A stretch of DNA of 64,000 nucleotides, taken from NCBI GenBank assembly GCA_014872805.1, contig WKFN01000010.1, forward strand, positions 1-64,000, given 5' to 3'. Position 1 is the first letter of the stretch. The number at the start of each line of letters is the position of its first letter. Positions 46,160-56,149 of the stretch are shown one piece after another. The notes beneath the pieces were generated by a model, which was not told the DNA's origin, made no database searches, and was given only the letters and a program-made list of their open reading frames with translations. Made by a program: the position numbers and the translations under genes. The stretch is from Opacimonas sp014872805 (GTDB lineage: Bacteria; Pseudomonadota; Gammaproteobacteria; Enterobacterales; Alteromonadaceae).

Positions 46160-46936
46160 ATGAGCCAAGACACGACCACCAACGCCGACGTTACTGATGG
46201 GAAAACCCATTTTGGCTATCAAACCGTTGCGGCAGATCAAAAAGAAGCGATGGTCGCGAAGGTCTTTGACAGTGTTGCGGCCAAGTACGATATCATGAAC
46301 GATGTGATGTCGCTCGGCATACATCGCTTGTGGAAGCGCTATACCATTGATATGGCCGGCGCAAGAAAGGGCATGCAGGTTCTTGATTTGGCTGGTGGCA
46401 CGGGTGATTTGACGGCTAAATTCTCTCGAATTGTGGGGCCAACCGGAAAAGTCGTATTGTCTGATATCAACCCTTCTATGCTGGAGGTGGGTAAAGATAA
46501 GCTGCGCGACCAAGGATTAGTACAAAACATCGAATACGTTGAAGCAAATGCCGAGGACCTACCGTTTGCTGATGACCAGTTTGATATCGTAACCATGGCA
46601 TTTGGTTTGCGCAATGTGACCAATAAAGATAATGCACTTGCATCAATTTACCGAGTCCTCAAACCAGGCGGCCGGCTATTAGTGTTGGAGTTTTCTAAAC
46701 CAACCAATCCCGGATTGGCCAAAGTATACGATGCGTATTCGTTCCATCTGTTGCCCAAAATGGGAGAGCTTGTAGCGAATGACGCAGAGAGTTATCAATA
46801 CCTTGCCGAGTCTATTCGCATGCACCCCGATCAAGATACTCTGGCTCAAATGATGCGTGATGCTGGGTTTGATAGTGTCGATTACACCAACTTGACTGGT
46901 GGTATTGTTGCCTTGCATAAAGGATTCAAATTTTAA
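46160..46936 (+). CDS. ubiE: Ubiquinone/menaquinone biosynthesis C-methyltransferase UbiE
   Basis: SAM-dependent C-methyltransferase (258 aa) of ubiquinone and menaquinone synthesis. SAM motif DLAGGTGD (76-83) and the UbiE signatures YDIMNDVMSLGIHRLWKR and RVLKPGGRLLVLEFS are present. Its stop overlaps the next ATG (TAATG), coupling it to ubiJ and ubiB as in E. coli. Confidence 0.96.
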   Translation: MSQDTTTNADVTDGKTHFGYQTVAADQKEAMVAKVFDSVAAKYDIMNDVMSLGIHRLWKRYTIDMAGARKGMQVLDLAGGTGDLTAKFSRIVGPTGKVVLSDINPSMLEVGKDKLRDQGLVQNIEYVEANAEDLPFADDQFDIVTMAFGLRNVTNKDNALASIYRVLKPGGRLLVLEFSKPTNPGLAKVYDAYSFHLLPKMGELVANDAESYQYLAESIRMHPDQDTLAQMMRDAGFDSVDYTNLTGGIVALHKGFKF

Positions 46937-47571
46937 TGCTATGGCGTCAATTTTTGGCTGAATGTTTGAGTCTTGGCACAAACCAAGTTCTCAATCTTGA
47001 ACCTGAACAAAGCACGGCCTTTGCCTCATTATCAGGACACTCATTACAAGTTGTGTTGTTGCCTATCGAGTTCCCAATCGCCTTATATTTTACCGATAAA
47101 GCGATTGATATTCAGTTGCCAGCGGAGCCATTAGTTGATGATGCTGTGGATTGTACTGTCAAAGTAGCTTTAAGTGCCTTAGATAAAATTCGAGATACCA
47201 GTCAGTTAACGGCATTAATCAAAGCGGATAAACTGGATATTCAAGGTGACTTAGGGATACTGCAAAAACTCAATACGGCGATGCAACAGGTGTCTTTGAA
47301 TTGGCAAAGCGTGTTAACACCAGTGTTTGGTGAGACATTAACTTCTCAACTACTCAACTTTCATGAAGCCCGATTAGCTGAATTTAAACAGCACGTTGAA
47401 GCGGTTCAAATCACCTTGGCTGAAGGGCTTGTCGAAGAAAAAAAACTCATTGCCCCAGCGATATTTGTTGCTGATTTTTGTGATGAGGTCAGTCAGATCC
47501 GCATTGATGCCGACCGCTTGCAGGCGCGTATCACCCGCTTAGAACAACAACGGAAGACCAATGGCGAGTAA
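46936..47571 (+). CDS. ubiJ: Ubiquinone biosynthesis accessory factor UbiJ (SCP2 domain)
   Basis: A 211-aa protein with an N-terminal SCP2 sterol-carrier-like domain (about 15-105) thought to hold polyprenyl intermediates in the aerobic Ubi complex. A C-terminal helical coiled-coil region ends in RLQARITRLEQQRK. It overlaps ubiE by 1 bp and ubiB by 11 bp, and the ubiE-ubiJ-ubiB order fixes the identity. Confidence 0.9.
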   Translation: MLWRQFLAECLSLGTNQVLNLEPEQSTAFASLSGHSLQVVLLPIEFPIALYFTDKAIDIQLPAEPLVDDAVDCTVKVALSALDKIRDTSQLTALIKADKLDIQGDLGILQKLNTAMQQVSLNWQSVLTPVFGETLTSQLLNFHEARLAEFKQHVEAVQITLAEGLVEEKKLIAPAIFVADFCDEVSQIRIDADRLQARITRLEQQRKTNGE

Positions 47572-49204
47572 ACGTTTTTATCAAATCACCAAAGTCATTT
47601 TGCAATACGGTTTGGATGATTTAATTCCTGCCCATTGGATCCCTTGGTATGCGAGGATCGGCCGCCACAGCATTTTTTGGTTACGCAATCGCCACAAACA
47701 GCGCAGTCGTGGGGAACGGTTGCGGCTTGCACTTGAATCTCTAGGCCCTGTGTTCATAAAGTTCGGGCAAATGTTGTCCACAAGACGCGATTTGATTCCG
47801 TTAGACATAGCCGATGAACTGGCGATTTTACAAGACAACGTGTTGCCGTTTGATGGCCAAATTGCCTTGCAGTCTGTGTTAAAAGAGTTAAAGCTGAACA
47901 GTGTGGATGAGCTGTTTAGCGAGTTTTCGATTACACCAATGGCTTCCGCTTCGATTGCTCAAGTTCACGGTGCCAAACTGAAAGCTTGTGGTACCGATGT
48001 GGTGGTCAAAGTCATTCGTCCCAATATTGCTCCTATTATTGAATCGGATGTAGAATTGTTGCGTGCGATTGCTGCGGTGGTACAAAAGTGGTTGCCAGAT
48101 GGCAAGCGCATGCGGCCAGTTGAGGTCGTTGAAGAATACCAAAAAACCATTTTTGATGAGCTTGACTTGGTCCGTGAGGCGACCAATGGCATGCATATCA
48201 AACACAATTTCAAAGATTCACACTCTTTGTATGTACCGCATTTTTATACTGATTATTGCACGCAAAATGTCATTGTTATGGAACGCATCTATGGCACACC
48301 GGTTGCAGATGTTGACTCGCTGTTAGAGCAGGGAGTTAATATGAAACTTCTTGCGGAGCGTGGGGTAGAGGTGTTTTTTACTCAAGTATTTCGCGATAGT
48401 TTCTTCCATGCGGATATGCACCCCGGGAATATTTTTGTTGGCTTAGACCGTCCACATGATCCGTATTATATTGGCATTGATTATGGCATTGTGGGAACGT
48501 TAAATGCACAAGATAAACATTACTTGGCCGCGAATTTTATTGCATTTTTTAATCGCGATTATCGCAAAGTAGCTGAACTTCACGTCGATTCGGGGTGGGT
48601 GCCAAGCGATACGAATGTGGATGATTTAGAGGTTGCAATCCGTGCGGTGTGCGACCCCATTTTCCAAAAGCCACTAAACGAAATCTCATTTGGTCATGTT
48701 CTGTTGCAGTTATTTAACACTGCGCGACGCTTTAATATGCAGGTGCAACCGCAACTGGTGTTACTGCAAAAAACCTTGTTGTACGTGGAAGGGCTTGGGC
48801 GACTGTTGTATCCACAACTCGATTTGTGGGCGACGGCCAAACCGTTTTTAGAAAACTGGATGAATGAGCAAATTGGCTTTAAAGCATTCTTCTCCAAAGT
48901 TCAGCAAAATGCGCCTTACTGGGTAGAAAAATTTCCAACTATGCCCGATTTGTTTTTTAACACCTTACAGCAACTCAAAGGCCTCCCAGAACGTGAGGAG
49001 AAACTGTTCCTCAAACAGCGCCGGCAACAGCGTGAATACCAAAAATCGACATTGTATGGGATGTTAGGTTCAACGTCTTTTGTTTTGGCGTTATTATTGT
49101 TTATTAATGATAAGTCTTGGTATTACGATGCCAGTGCGGTAGTAGTCGGGGTGTTATTTTGGCTAAAAGCTGCAGTGAAAACCCGATTTTTGGATGATGA
49201 TTAG
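47561..49204 (+). CDS. ubiB: Ubiquinone biosynthesis protein UbiB (ADCK-like kinase)
   Basis: An atypical protein-kinase-like ATPase (547 aa) needed for ubiquinone synthesis. The KxGQ motif KFGQ (67-70), the kinase core with VVKVIRPN and the HADMHPGNIFV catalytic segment are conserved. Two C-terminal TM helices (about 505-545) anchor it in the inner membrane. It converges on an outer-membrane-type gene 3 bp away. Confidence 0.96.
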   Translation: MASKRFYQITKVILQYGLDDLIPAHWIPWYARIGRHSIFWLRNRHKQRSRGERLRLALESLGPVFIKFGQMLSTRRDLIPLDIADELAILQDNVLPFDGQIALQSVLKELKLNSVDELFSEFSITPMASASIAQVHGAKLKACGTDVVVKVIRPNIAPIIESDVELLRAIAAVVQKWLPDGKRMRPVEVVEEYQKTIFDELDLVREATNGMHIKHNFKDSHSLYVPHFYTDYCTQNVIVMERIYGTPVADVDSLLEQGVNMKLLAERGVEVFFTQVFRDSFFHADMHPGNIFVGLDRPHDPYYIGIDYGIVGTLNAQDKHYLAANFIAFFNRDYRKVAELHVDSGWVPSDTNVDDLEVAIRAVCDPIFQKPLNEISFGHVLLQLFNTARRFNMQVQPQLVLLQKTLLYVEGLGRLLYPQLDLWATAKPFLENWMNEQIGFKAFFSKVQQNAPYWVEKFPTMPDLFFNTLQQLKGLPEREEKLFLKQRRQQREYQKSTLYGMLGSTSFVLALLLFINDKSWYYDASAVVVGVLFWLKAAVKTRFLDDD

Positions 49205-49207
49205 GTT

Positions 49208-50224
49208 TTAGAACTGAAAATTAGCATTGTCGCCAAAGAACCCCTCAAAGCGCAATGCTAGGCCATAGGAGCGACGAAAGTCTTCTTTTTTTAACCAGAG
49301 CACAAACGGCTCAATTTCAAAAAATAACCAAGGGCGCAGCGGGTTACTGCGCAGTTTCGCACTCATATATATATGTTCAGTATGCATGTTTGGCCTAGAG
49401 AAACCCTGGGCATAAGCATTCAGTACAAATGTCGATTGAGCCGACAAGCGATAGTATCGCTGAGCTTCAACGTTCCACTTGAACCGATTGGTCTTATCCT
49501 CAAAATACCAGCGATGACTGAATCGGTCTAACTTAGTACCAGTGCGCTCTAATAACAATGAAGCCCCTGCTTCGGTACCCCAACCATCTCGGTTATAGTA
49601 ATAGACTCGACCTTCATATAAGAGATTTATTTTTGGTGAAAAGCGATGATGGTCTTGGTATGTACTGCGGGCAAACACTTGGTCATGTCGTCCAAACCCC
49701 ACCCGATAGCTGATTTTGTCATTGCGTGGACTAAAGAACCTTAATGCGAGAGTCGTGTTATCTTTTTGAGTTTGCAGTTCTCGACTAACATTCAATGCGT
49801 CATCTAGGTAATTATCCTCATCATCACTGAGTAACACATCCACTTTATGCTTCAATGATGGCAGTCGCAATCTTATTTTGAATCTCGGTTCGATATTGCT
49901 CCAATCTCCGCTGCGTGGCTCCCAGCCTAAGCGCACCTTACCGAAGGCACTTGCTTTATCACTAGGTAGGTCGGTTGGAGAAAACCAGGCATCTAACGTC
50001 TGAGCATGTAAATGAAAGGTTTGGGTAATATTGCGTTGCCATTCGTCAAACCATTGTTCATCGGTGTTCGATAAGTGGGTGATAGGCGTTTCTGTGAGGG
50101 AAGACTTGGCTGGACTCTCATTTGCCGAAGCAGAGTTAAAAACAACACCAAACACGCAACACGCCAGCACATTGATGCAGCGCAAAAGCTTTATTGAGGT
50201 AAGACATGTTTTGCAACGATTCAT
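49208..50224 (-). CDS. Hypothetical outer-membrane beta-barrel-type protein
   Basis: No family recognised. A signal peptide (about 1-34, ending SASA) precedes a protein of 338 aa rich in alternating aromatic/polar strands (KVRLGWEP, FKIRLRLPS, KWNVEAQRYYRL). It ends in a C-terminal Phe (NANFQF), typical of outer-membrane barrels recognised by the BAM complex. It lies between ubiB and tatA without a conserved partner. Function unknown. Confidence 0.7.
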   Translation of the reverse strand: MNRCKTCLTSIKLLRCINVLACCVFGVVFNSASANESPAKSSLTETPITHLSNTDEQWFDEWQRNITQTFHLHAQTLDAWFSPTDLPSDKASAFGKVRLGWEPRSGDWSNIEPRFKIRLRLPSLKHKVDVLLSDDEDNYLDDALNVSRELQTQKDNTTLALRFFSPRNDKISYRVGFGRHDQVFARSTYQDHHRFSPKINLLYEGRVYYYNRDGWGTEAGASLLLERTGTKLDRFSHRWYFEDKTNRFKWNVEAQRYYRLSAQSTFVLNAYAQGFSRPNMHTEHIYMSAKLRSNPLRPWLFFEIEPFVLWLKKEDFRRSYGLALRFEGFFGDNANFQF

Positions 50225-50333
50225 ATTAATACTATATCAGTCGTAACAATTGAAACATAATGTTTATTTCACATGAAATCTACCGATAACTCACATATAA
50301 TCATAGCAATTCAATTGTTTAGAGGGATCCGAC

Positions 50334-50561
50334 ATGGGCGGAATTAGCATATGGCAGTTACTGATCATCGCATTAATTGTGATTTTGTTATTTGGAAGCA
50401 AAAAGCTAAGAGGCTTGGGCGGTGACCTTGGTGACGCTGTGAAAGGTTTTAAAAAAGCGGTCAATGAAGACAATAATGATGCTGACTTCACGCCGGAACA
50501 GATCCAAGCGCAACAAAAACAACAAGCAGAAACAACCAAGAAAACTGAGCAAAAAGACTAG
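50334..50561 (+). CDS. tatA: Sec-independent protein translocase subunit TatA
   Basis: Pore-forming subunit of the twin-arginine pathway (75 aa). It has one N-terminal TM helix (about 4-20), the FGSKKLRGLGGDLG hinge, an amphipathic helix with the family F-K-K pattern (KGFKKAV) and an acidic/Gln-rich tail. Its TAG stop overlaps the tatB GTG start. Confidence 0.95.
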   Translation: MGGISIWQLLIIALIVILLFGSKKLRGLGGDLGDAVKGFKKAVNEDNNDADFTPEQIQAQQKQQAETTKKTEQKD

Positions 50562-50902
50562 TGTTTGATATTGGTTTTTGGGAGCTTCTTGTCATAGGTA
50601 TTATGGCGCTGTTGGTTTTAGGTCCACAGCGTTTACCCGGTGCCATCCGCAGTACGTTAGGGACGGTTCGAAAAGTCAAACAGGCAGCATCAGGATTTAA
50701 ATCTGAAATGGAAGAACAATTACGGATCCATGATTTGCACGAAAACCTGCGAAAAGCTGAAGAACAAGGCTTCAAAAACCTCGATCCTGAACTACAAAAA
50801 AGTGTTGATGAACTCAAAGCCGCGGCTCAATCTGTACAACAACCTTACAAACCTTCTACGGTAAACCCTCTCGAGCCCAAACAAGATGACAGAAAGCAAT
50901 AA
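50561..50902 (+). CDS. tatB: Sec-independent protein translocase protein TatB
   Basis: Substrate-receptor partner of TatC (113 aa). A single N-terminal TM helix, FDIGFWELLVIGIMALLVLGP with the family Glu (E8) and Gly-Pro hinge, precedes an amphipathic helix and a charged tail. It starts with GTG overlapping the tatA stop by one base, and it overlaps tatC by 17 bp. Confidence 0.95.
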   Translation: MFDIGFWELLVIGIMALLVLGPQRLPGAIRSTLGTVRKVKQAASGFKSEMEEQLRIHDLHENLRKAEEQGFKNLDPELQKSVDELKAAAQSVQQPYKPSTVNPLEPKQDDRKQ

Positions 50903-51629
50903 CCTCATCGCCCATCTTATTGAACTCAGATCGCGCATTTTGAAAATGCTAGTAAGTGTTTTAGTGGTCTTTCTGGCTCTGGCATATTTTGCGCAAGACA
51001 TCTATCACTGGCTCGCCAGTCCTTTACTTGCGGTGATGCCAGAAGGCAGCAATATGATTGCCACCGATGTGGCATCGCCTTTTTTTACACCGTTTAAACT
51101 GACAATTGTAGTGAGTTTTTTTATTGCAATCCCATATATTCTTTATCAGTTATGGGCGTTTATTGCACCGGGACTATACCGTAACGAGAAGCGACTCGTC
51201 GCACCTTTGCTACTTACTTCCACACTTTTATTTTATGGCGGGATGGCCTTCGCATACTATATTGTATTCCCTTTGGCCTTTGCGTTTTTTAGTTCAGTGG
51301 CACCGGAAGGTGTCGTTATCAGCACCGATATCAGTAGTTATCTTAACTTTGTTCTCAAAATTTTGTTTGCGTTTGGTGTGTCGTTTGAAATCCCAATTGT
51401 GATTGTTGTCATGCTATGGACTGGCACTACAACAGCGGAAAATCTTCGTGCCAAACGTGCCTATGTGATTGTCGGTGCATTTGTAATCGGTATGTTGATG
51501 ACGCCACCGGATGTTATTTCGCAAACTTTATTGGCCGTACCCATGTGGTTACTCTATGAATTAGGCATCATTGTTGGTAGCATCTATACCCGAAAGGTGT
51601 CAGATACAAGCGACACCCAAGACGCCTAA
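50886..51629 (+). CDS. tatC: Sec-independent protein translocase protein TatC
   Basis: Core Tat receptor (247 aa) with six TM helices. The N-terminal LIAHLIELRSRI and first-loop residues that bind twin-arginine signals are conserved, as is YQLWAFIAPGLY. It is the last gene of the tatABC operon. Confidence 0.96.
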   Translation: MTESNNLIAHLIELRSRILKMLVSVLVVFLALAYFAQDIYHWLASPLLAVMPEGSNMIATDVASPFFTPFKLTIVVSFFIAIPYILYQLWAFIAPGLYRNEKRLVAPLLLTSTLLFYGGMAFAYYIVFPLAFAFFSSVAPEGVVISTDISSYLNFVLKILFAFGVSFEIPIVIVVMLWTGTTTAENLRAKRAYVIVGAFVIGMLMTPPDVISQTLLAVPMWLLYELGIIVGSIYTRKVSDTSDTQDA

Positions 51630-51680
51630 GATATGATAATAATAACCTTTTCAGACTAGAAAAAAGTGAAAGAGCAGCTT

Positions 51681-52241
51681 ATGTTACGCAAACCAATTAT
51701 TCTAATGACCATTGCATGGTCAACTCTCGTTTTACCACAATCAGTTTATGCTGAGCAATCCGTTGCGCAAGCAGTAAAACAATGCGCACAAACGCAAAAT
51801 AGTTTACAACGATTAGTGTGTTTTGATGGCATTGCTTCGCGTCTACAAGATTATTCAGATGATGTTTTACCACAAACTCGAGTAACGCCCAATGCCCCTG
51901 CTAATGTAGCTGCCCAAGCACCATCTGCGGCCTCAGCAATGCCAACAAGCCCTACAAATGCGGTAGATTTACCATTTGAACCAAACAATAGAGTGGAGGA
52001 CTTTGGTCGGGTCGAAATCGTCAAAGACACTTTGTTAGCCTCAGTTGCTGCGTTGACATACGATCGTAATGATTATTTTACAGTAACACTCAATAATGGC
52101 CAAATGTGGCGCCAAACCGAAGTCAGTCGGATTAAAATCGATGTGGGTGACCGCATTGAAATTGAAGAAGGAGTCTTTGGCAGTTATATTTTAACTTCTG
52201 AGACTTCGAACCGGACGGCGAGAGTGAAGCGAGTTAAATAG
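51681..52241 (+). CDS. Hypothetical periplasmic protein
   Basis: A 186-aa protein with a signal peptide (about 1-25 from MLRKPIIL, ending VYA). Next is a short two-Cys segment (QCAQTQNSLQRLVCFD), an Ala/Pro-rich linker (about 65-95) and a C-terminal beta-rich domain (FTVTLNNGQMWRQTEVSRIK) that resembles many uncharacterised envelope proteins. I chose ATG 51681; an upstream GTG (51666) adds five residues. Unknown function. It lies 3 bp before hemB. Confidence 0.72.
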   Translation: MLRKPIILMTIAWSTLVLPQSVYAEQSVAQAVKQCAQTQNSLQRLVCFDGIASRLQDYSDDVLPQTRVTPNAPANVAAQAPSAASAMPTSPTNAVDLPFEPNNRVEDFGRVEIVKDTLLASVAALTYDRNDYFTVTLNNGQMWRQTEVSRIKIDVGDRIEIEEGVFGSYILTSETSNRTARVKRVK

Positions 52242-52244
52242 TTC

Positions 52245-53246
52245 ATGGCTGTAAAATTGACCTTCCCCAACTCGCGTCCACGTCGTTTGCGATTAAATGA
52301 CAATATCAGAGCGTTAGTGCAAGAACACAGTTTGTCGGTAAGCGACTTTATCTATCCCATGTTTGTCAGAGAAGGGGAAGGTGAAATTGAGCCAATTACG
52401 TCAATGCCGGATGTGTATCGTTATTCTATAGATACTTTGTTAGTTCGCCTTGCCGATGTGGTGGCACTTGGTATTCCTGCGATTGCTTTGTTTCCAGTTA
52501 CGCCTTTGTCAGCTAAATCATTGGATGCCGCAGCAGCGTTTGCTGCGGATGGCCTTGCCCAACGTACAGTTCGGGCCATTAAGGCTAAATTTCCAGATCT
52601 TCTGGTCATTACCGATGTAGCATTAGATCCGTTCACTACCCATGGACAAGACGGAATTATTGATGACTCAGGTTATGTGCTAAATGACGAAACAACCGAG
52701 ACTTTGGTTAAGCAAGCCCTATCTCATGCCCGAGCCGGGGCCGATGTCGTAGCACCTTCCGATATGATGGATGGGCGAATTGGGGCGATTCGCGATGCCC
52801 TAGAAGCTGAACGCTTTGTTCACACCAATATTATGGCTTATTCTGCCAAATATGCCTCTAGTTATTATGGGCCGTTTCGTGATGCGGTCGGCTCTGCTAG
52901 TAACCTAAAGGGTGGGAACAAATTCACATATCAAATGGATCCGGCTAATTCAGATGAAGCTTTGAAAGAGATCGCGTTGGATTTGCAAGAGGGCGCGGAT
53001 ATGGTCATGGTCAAACCGGGTATGCCATATTTAGACATCGTTCGTCGTGTAAAAGACGAATTCAAAGTACCAACCTTTGCCTATCAGGTAAGCGGTGAAT
53101 ACGCCATGCACCAAGCCGCTTTTGCTCAAGGCTGGTTGCAACGTGAAGCAGTAATTCTTGAATCACTGCTGTGTTTTAAGCGCGCTGGAGCGGATGGAAT
53201 ATTAACGTATTTTGCAGCCCAAGCCGCAGAGATATTACAAAATTAG
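52245..53246 (+). CDS. hemB: Delta-aminolevulinic acid dehydratase (porphobilinogen synthase)
   Basis: Condenses two 5-aminolevulinates to porphobilinogen in haem synthesis. Schiff-base lysines K202 (AYSAKYASS) and K257 (VMVKPGMP) are present. The metal segment is DVALDPFTTHGQDG (124-137), with Asp/Ala instead of the three cysteines, so it is the Mg2+-type enzyme and not the zinc type of E. coli. Convergent with gppA. Confidence 0.95.
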   Translation: MAVKLTFPNSRPRRLRLNDNIRALVQEHSLSVSDFIYPMFVREGEGEIEPITSMPDVYRYSIDTLLVRLADVVALGIPAIALFPVTPLSAKSLDAAAAFAADGLAQRTVRAIKAKFPDLLVITDVALDPFTTHGQDGIIDDSGYVLNDETTETLVKQALSHARAGADVVAPSDMMDGRIGAIRDALEAERFVHTNIMAYSAKYASSYYGPFRDAVGSASNLKGGNKFTYQMDPANSDEALKEIALDLQEGADMVMVKPGMPYLDIVRRVKDEFKVPTFAYQVSGEYAMHQAAFAQGWLQREAVILESLLCFKRAGADGILTYFAAQAAEILQN

Positions 53247-53251
53247 GATCA

Positions 53252-54796
53252 TTACACCGCTGCGATTTCATTGCTTTCAATAGACAAATGCCATTTTGCT
53301 TTGTGTTGTAACCAAGCTTCGTTAGCGAGTTCAGCTTGCACAAGTTTGTTGTTGTTTAGCCATATTTGGTCAATCTGAATGGTCCAACTATCGTCTTGTA
53401 TGGCCAATCTGATGTTGGCATCGTGGAGCAAACTCGGGGCATGATTGCGTTTTATATGTAATATGGTCGCAAGCCTTAAGATTCTGATCATTGCCAGTAT
53501 GTCTTTACTCAAACTCGCCGGAAAACCATCGCTACAAACAAGGTTAACATCGCCTTTGTGATTACCAATGATTACGGCAATGCATTCTTTTTGTAACTTG
53601 GTGAATCCGGCTAATTCATGGTGCATTAAGATATATTGAGCATGCACTTGTTGGTCTTTGTAGCCTATGTGCAAGCCAATCTCATGTAACATGCCAGCGG
53701 TATACAACAAGGTGCGGCTGTCGAGGGAGCAGATATTACTTTGTTCACAAAACTGTTGATATAAGCCAAGGGCGGTATGCGTAACTTGTTGCGCTTGTAA
53801 TGGTTGAATATGAAATTGTTTGACGCAACGTATTATGGTTTGATTGCGGCGATCATCTAAAGGTTGGTCTTCGATCATTCCGTAAATCAGTCCTTCTCGA
53901 AGAGCTCCACCTGCTAGATTCATTGAATCAATATCCAAGCTTTCAAATAAGGCAATCAAAATGGCTAGGCCACTAGGAAAGATAGCTTGTCTAGACTCAG
54001 CTAAACCGGTAATTTCTAGCTCATCTAGGTGATTATATGCTGTACACTGACGCCTTAGTTCATCTAAATAGTTAAGGCGTATTGCATCTTTATTACCCTG
54101 TCCTTGTAATATCTCGACGATGGCTTGTGGAGTACCAGATGCCCCTAAACACAAGTCAAAATCAAAACATTTAAATGATGCTAGATGAGGCTGAAGGATT
54201 TTTTTGGCTGAATCGATGGCTTGTGTAAACGCCTTACCACTGATTTCACCAATGGCAAAATAACGTTCAGTGAAAGTGACACAACCCATGTCGAAGCTGT
54301 GTAAGTGAATGGGAACCGTATCTCGGCCAAGGATCACCTCAGTACTTGCACCTCCAATATCAATGACCAAAGTGTTACCCTTGGTCGCAGAGGTAAATGC
54401 TACCCCGCGATAAATTTCTTCAGCCTCTTCAAGCCCAGAAATAACGTTGATTTTGTGTTCGAGGATCTGCTCAGCTTGAACCACAAACTGTTGTGCATTA
54501 TTAGCCAAACGCAAGGTGGCGGTTGCGACGATTTTGATGTTTTGCGCAGGTATGTCTTTTAAGCGGTCTGCAAAGGTGTATAAACAGTTCCATCCGCGTT
54601 GCATAGACTCTTCTGACAACATATTCTGAGCATTGAGTCCTGCAGCGAGTTGGACTTTTTGTTTTACTTTGGAAACGATTTGCACATTGCCGTTTACCAC
54701 GTGAACCACCACAAGATGAAAGCTATTCGAACCCATATCAACGGCAGCGAAATATTCACCTTGAGGTTGTAACGTGGTCAAATCTTGATGTCGCAT
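53252..54796 (-). CDS. gppA: Ppx/GppA phosphatase, probably pppGpp phosphohydrolase
   Basis: An ASKHA-fold phosphatase (about 514 aa). DMGSNSFHLVV is the first phosphate loop and DIGGASTE the second. The C-terminal HD-like helical domain begins near 330. It is closer to E. coli GppA than to Ppx over VQLAAGLNAQNMLSEESMQRGW, and the rhlB-gppA order matches. I chose ATG 54796, which follows the rhlB stop by 25 bp. A longer frame overlaps rhlB. Confidence 0.87.
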   Translation of the reverse strand: MRHQDLTTLQPQGEYFAAVDMGSNSFHLVVVHVVNGNVQIVSKVKQKVQLAAGLNAQNMLSEESMQRGWNCLYTFADRLKDIPAQNIKIVATATLRLANNAQQFVVQAEQILEHKINVISGLEEAEEIYRGVAFTSATKGNTLVIDIGGASTEVILGRDTVPIHLHSFDMGCVTFTERYFAIGEISGKAFTQAIDSAKKILQPHLASFKCFDFDLCLGASGTPQAIVEILQGQGNKDAIRLNYLDELRRQCTAYNHLDELEITGLAESRQAIFPSGLAILIALFESLDIDSMNLAGGALREGLIYGMIEDQPLDDRRNQTIIRCVKQFHIQPLQAQQVTHTALGLYQQFCEQSNICSLDSRTLLYTAGMLHEIGLHIGYKDQQVHAQYILMHHELAGFTKLQKECIAVIIGNHKGDVNLVCSDGFPASLSKDILAMIRILRLATILHIKRNHAPSLLHDANIRLAIQDDSWTIQIDQIWLNNNKLVQAELANEAWLQHKAKWHLSIESNEIAAV

Positions 54797-54821
54797 AAGC
54801 TTTCTTTTATTTTTTGAAAGG

Positions 54822-56060
54822 TTATTTGTTAGACCTTGGTTTGCGATGATTTGGCTTTCCATGTCGCTTCCTTGTCGTTGGTTTGGGTGCTTTTATGTCC
54901 GTTAAAAGCATTTCAGCATCATATTCACTAACTGGTATTTGATGCTCAATATACTCCTCTATAGCGGGTAAATTCAAGGCGTATTTTTCACAGGCAAAAC
55001 TAATGGCGTGTCCAGTTTCTCCAGCACGACCTGTACGACCAATGCGATGCACGTAATCTTCCGCATCATCAGGTAGATCATAGTTAAAGACATGGGACAC
55101 TTTGTCTATATGAAGTCCACGAGCCGCCACATCGGTAGCGACTAAAAAGTCCAAATGTCCTTGAGTAAATTGTTGCAGTATTTGTAAGCGTTTCTTTTGT
55201 GGCACATCACCACTAAGTAAACCTACTCTGTGCCCATCTGCTTTGAGCCAAGCGGTGACATTTTCACACTCGTGTTTGGTATTGGCAAAGACGACGGCAC
55301 GATCTGGCCATTCATCTTCGATCAGCGTCAACAGCAAGCGCATTTTGTCCTGGCCTGACGGATAGAATAACTCTTCTTGAATGCGTTCACCGGTTTTTTG
55401 TTCTGGTGCAACCTCAACATGAGTGGGGGTGTTCATATGCTCATATGCGAGCTCTTGAACACGAAAACTTAAGGTTGCTGAAAACAACATACTCAAGCGT
55501 TGCGAGGGGTTTGGCATACGGCGAAACAAAAAGCGAATATCTTTAATAAAGCCCAGGTCAAACATACGATCTGCTTCATCGAGAACGGCAACTTCGATAT
55601 GCTCTAAGCTGAAAGCCCCTTGTTTGTAAAAATCGATAATCCGACCAGTTGTCCCAATAATGATATCAACACCGTTTTGTAATTGTTGACGTTGATTTTC
55701 GTATCCTTCGCCACCATATATCAAGCCACAAGATAGGCTAGTTTCTTGGCTAAGTATTTTAGCATCATTGTGTATTTGGACAGCTAACTCACGAGTTGGA
55801 GCCATGATGATTGCTCTAGGCTTGCCATGAGTTGTCTCTTTTTCGAGCAATCTATGATAGGTTGCGACTAAAAAAGCAATGGTTTTGCCCGTTCCTGTTT
55901 GCGCTTGACCCGCAACGTCATTGCCTGCTAACAATGGGGGCAGCGCCATTGCCTGAATCGGTGTGCAGTTTTCAAAATTAGCTTTATTTAAAGCACTTTG
56001 TACCTTAATATTAATCGGTAAATCTTGAAATCGAGTATCTGTTAAGTGAGTATTTTGCAT
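54822..56060 (-). CDS. rhlB: ATP-dependent RNA helicase RhlB
   Basis: DEAD-box helicase (412 aa) of the RNA degradosome. Motif I AQTGTGKT (53-60), DEAD (161-164), SAT and HRIGRTGRAG are intact, with a basic C-terminal tail (RKRHGKPNHRKPR) for RNA binding. It is divergent from trxA and followed by gppA, the E. coli arrangement. Confidence 0.95.
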   Translation of the reverse strand: MQNTHLTDTRFQDLPINIKVQSALNKANFENCTPIQAMALPPLLAGNDVAGQAQTGTGKTIAFLVATYHRLLEKETTHGKPRAIIMAPTRELAVQIHNDAKILSQETSLSCGLIYGGEGYENQRQQLQNGVDIIIGTTGRIIDFYKQGAFSLEHIEVAVLDEADRMFDLGFIKDIRFLFRRMPNPSQRLSMLFSATLSFRVQELAYEHMNTPTHVEVAPEQKTGERIQEELFYPSGQDKMRLLLTLIEDEWPDRAVVFANTKHECENVTAWLKADGHRVGLLSGDVPQKKRLQILQQFTQGHLDFLVATDVAARGLHIDKVSHVFNYDLPDDAEDYVHRIGRTGRAGETGHAISFACEKYALNLPAIEEYIEHQIPVSEYDAEMLLTDIKAPKPTTRKRHGKPNHRKPRSNK

Positions 56061-56149
56061 AATTTGTTATGTTTTTGACCTTGCATTTTAATCAGATTCT
56101 TATAAAACTATGGTGAACATTTATCAGTTCATCTACATTGGAGAAAAGA

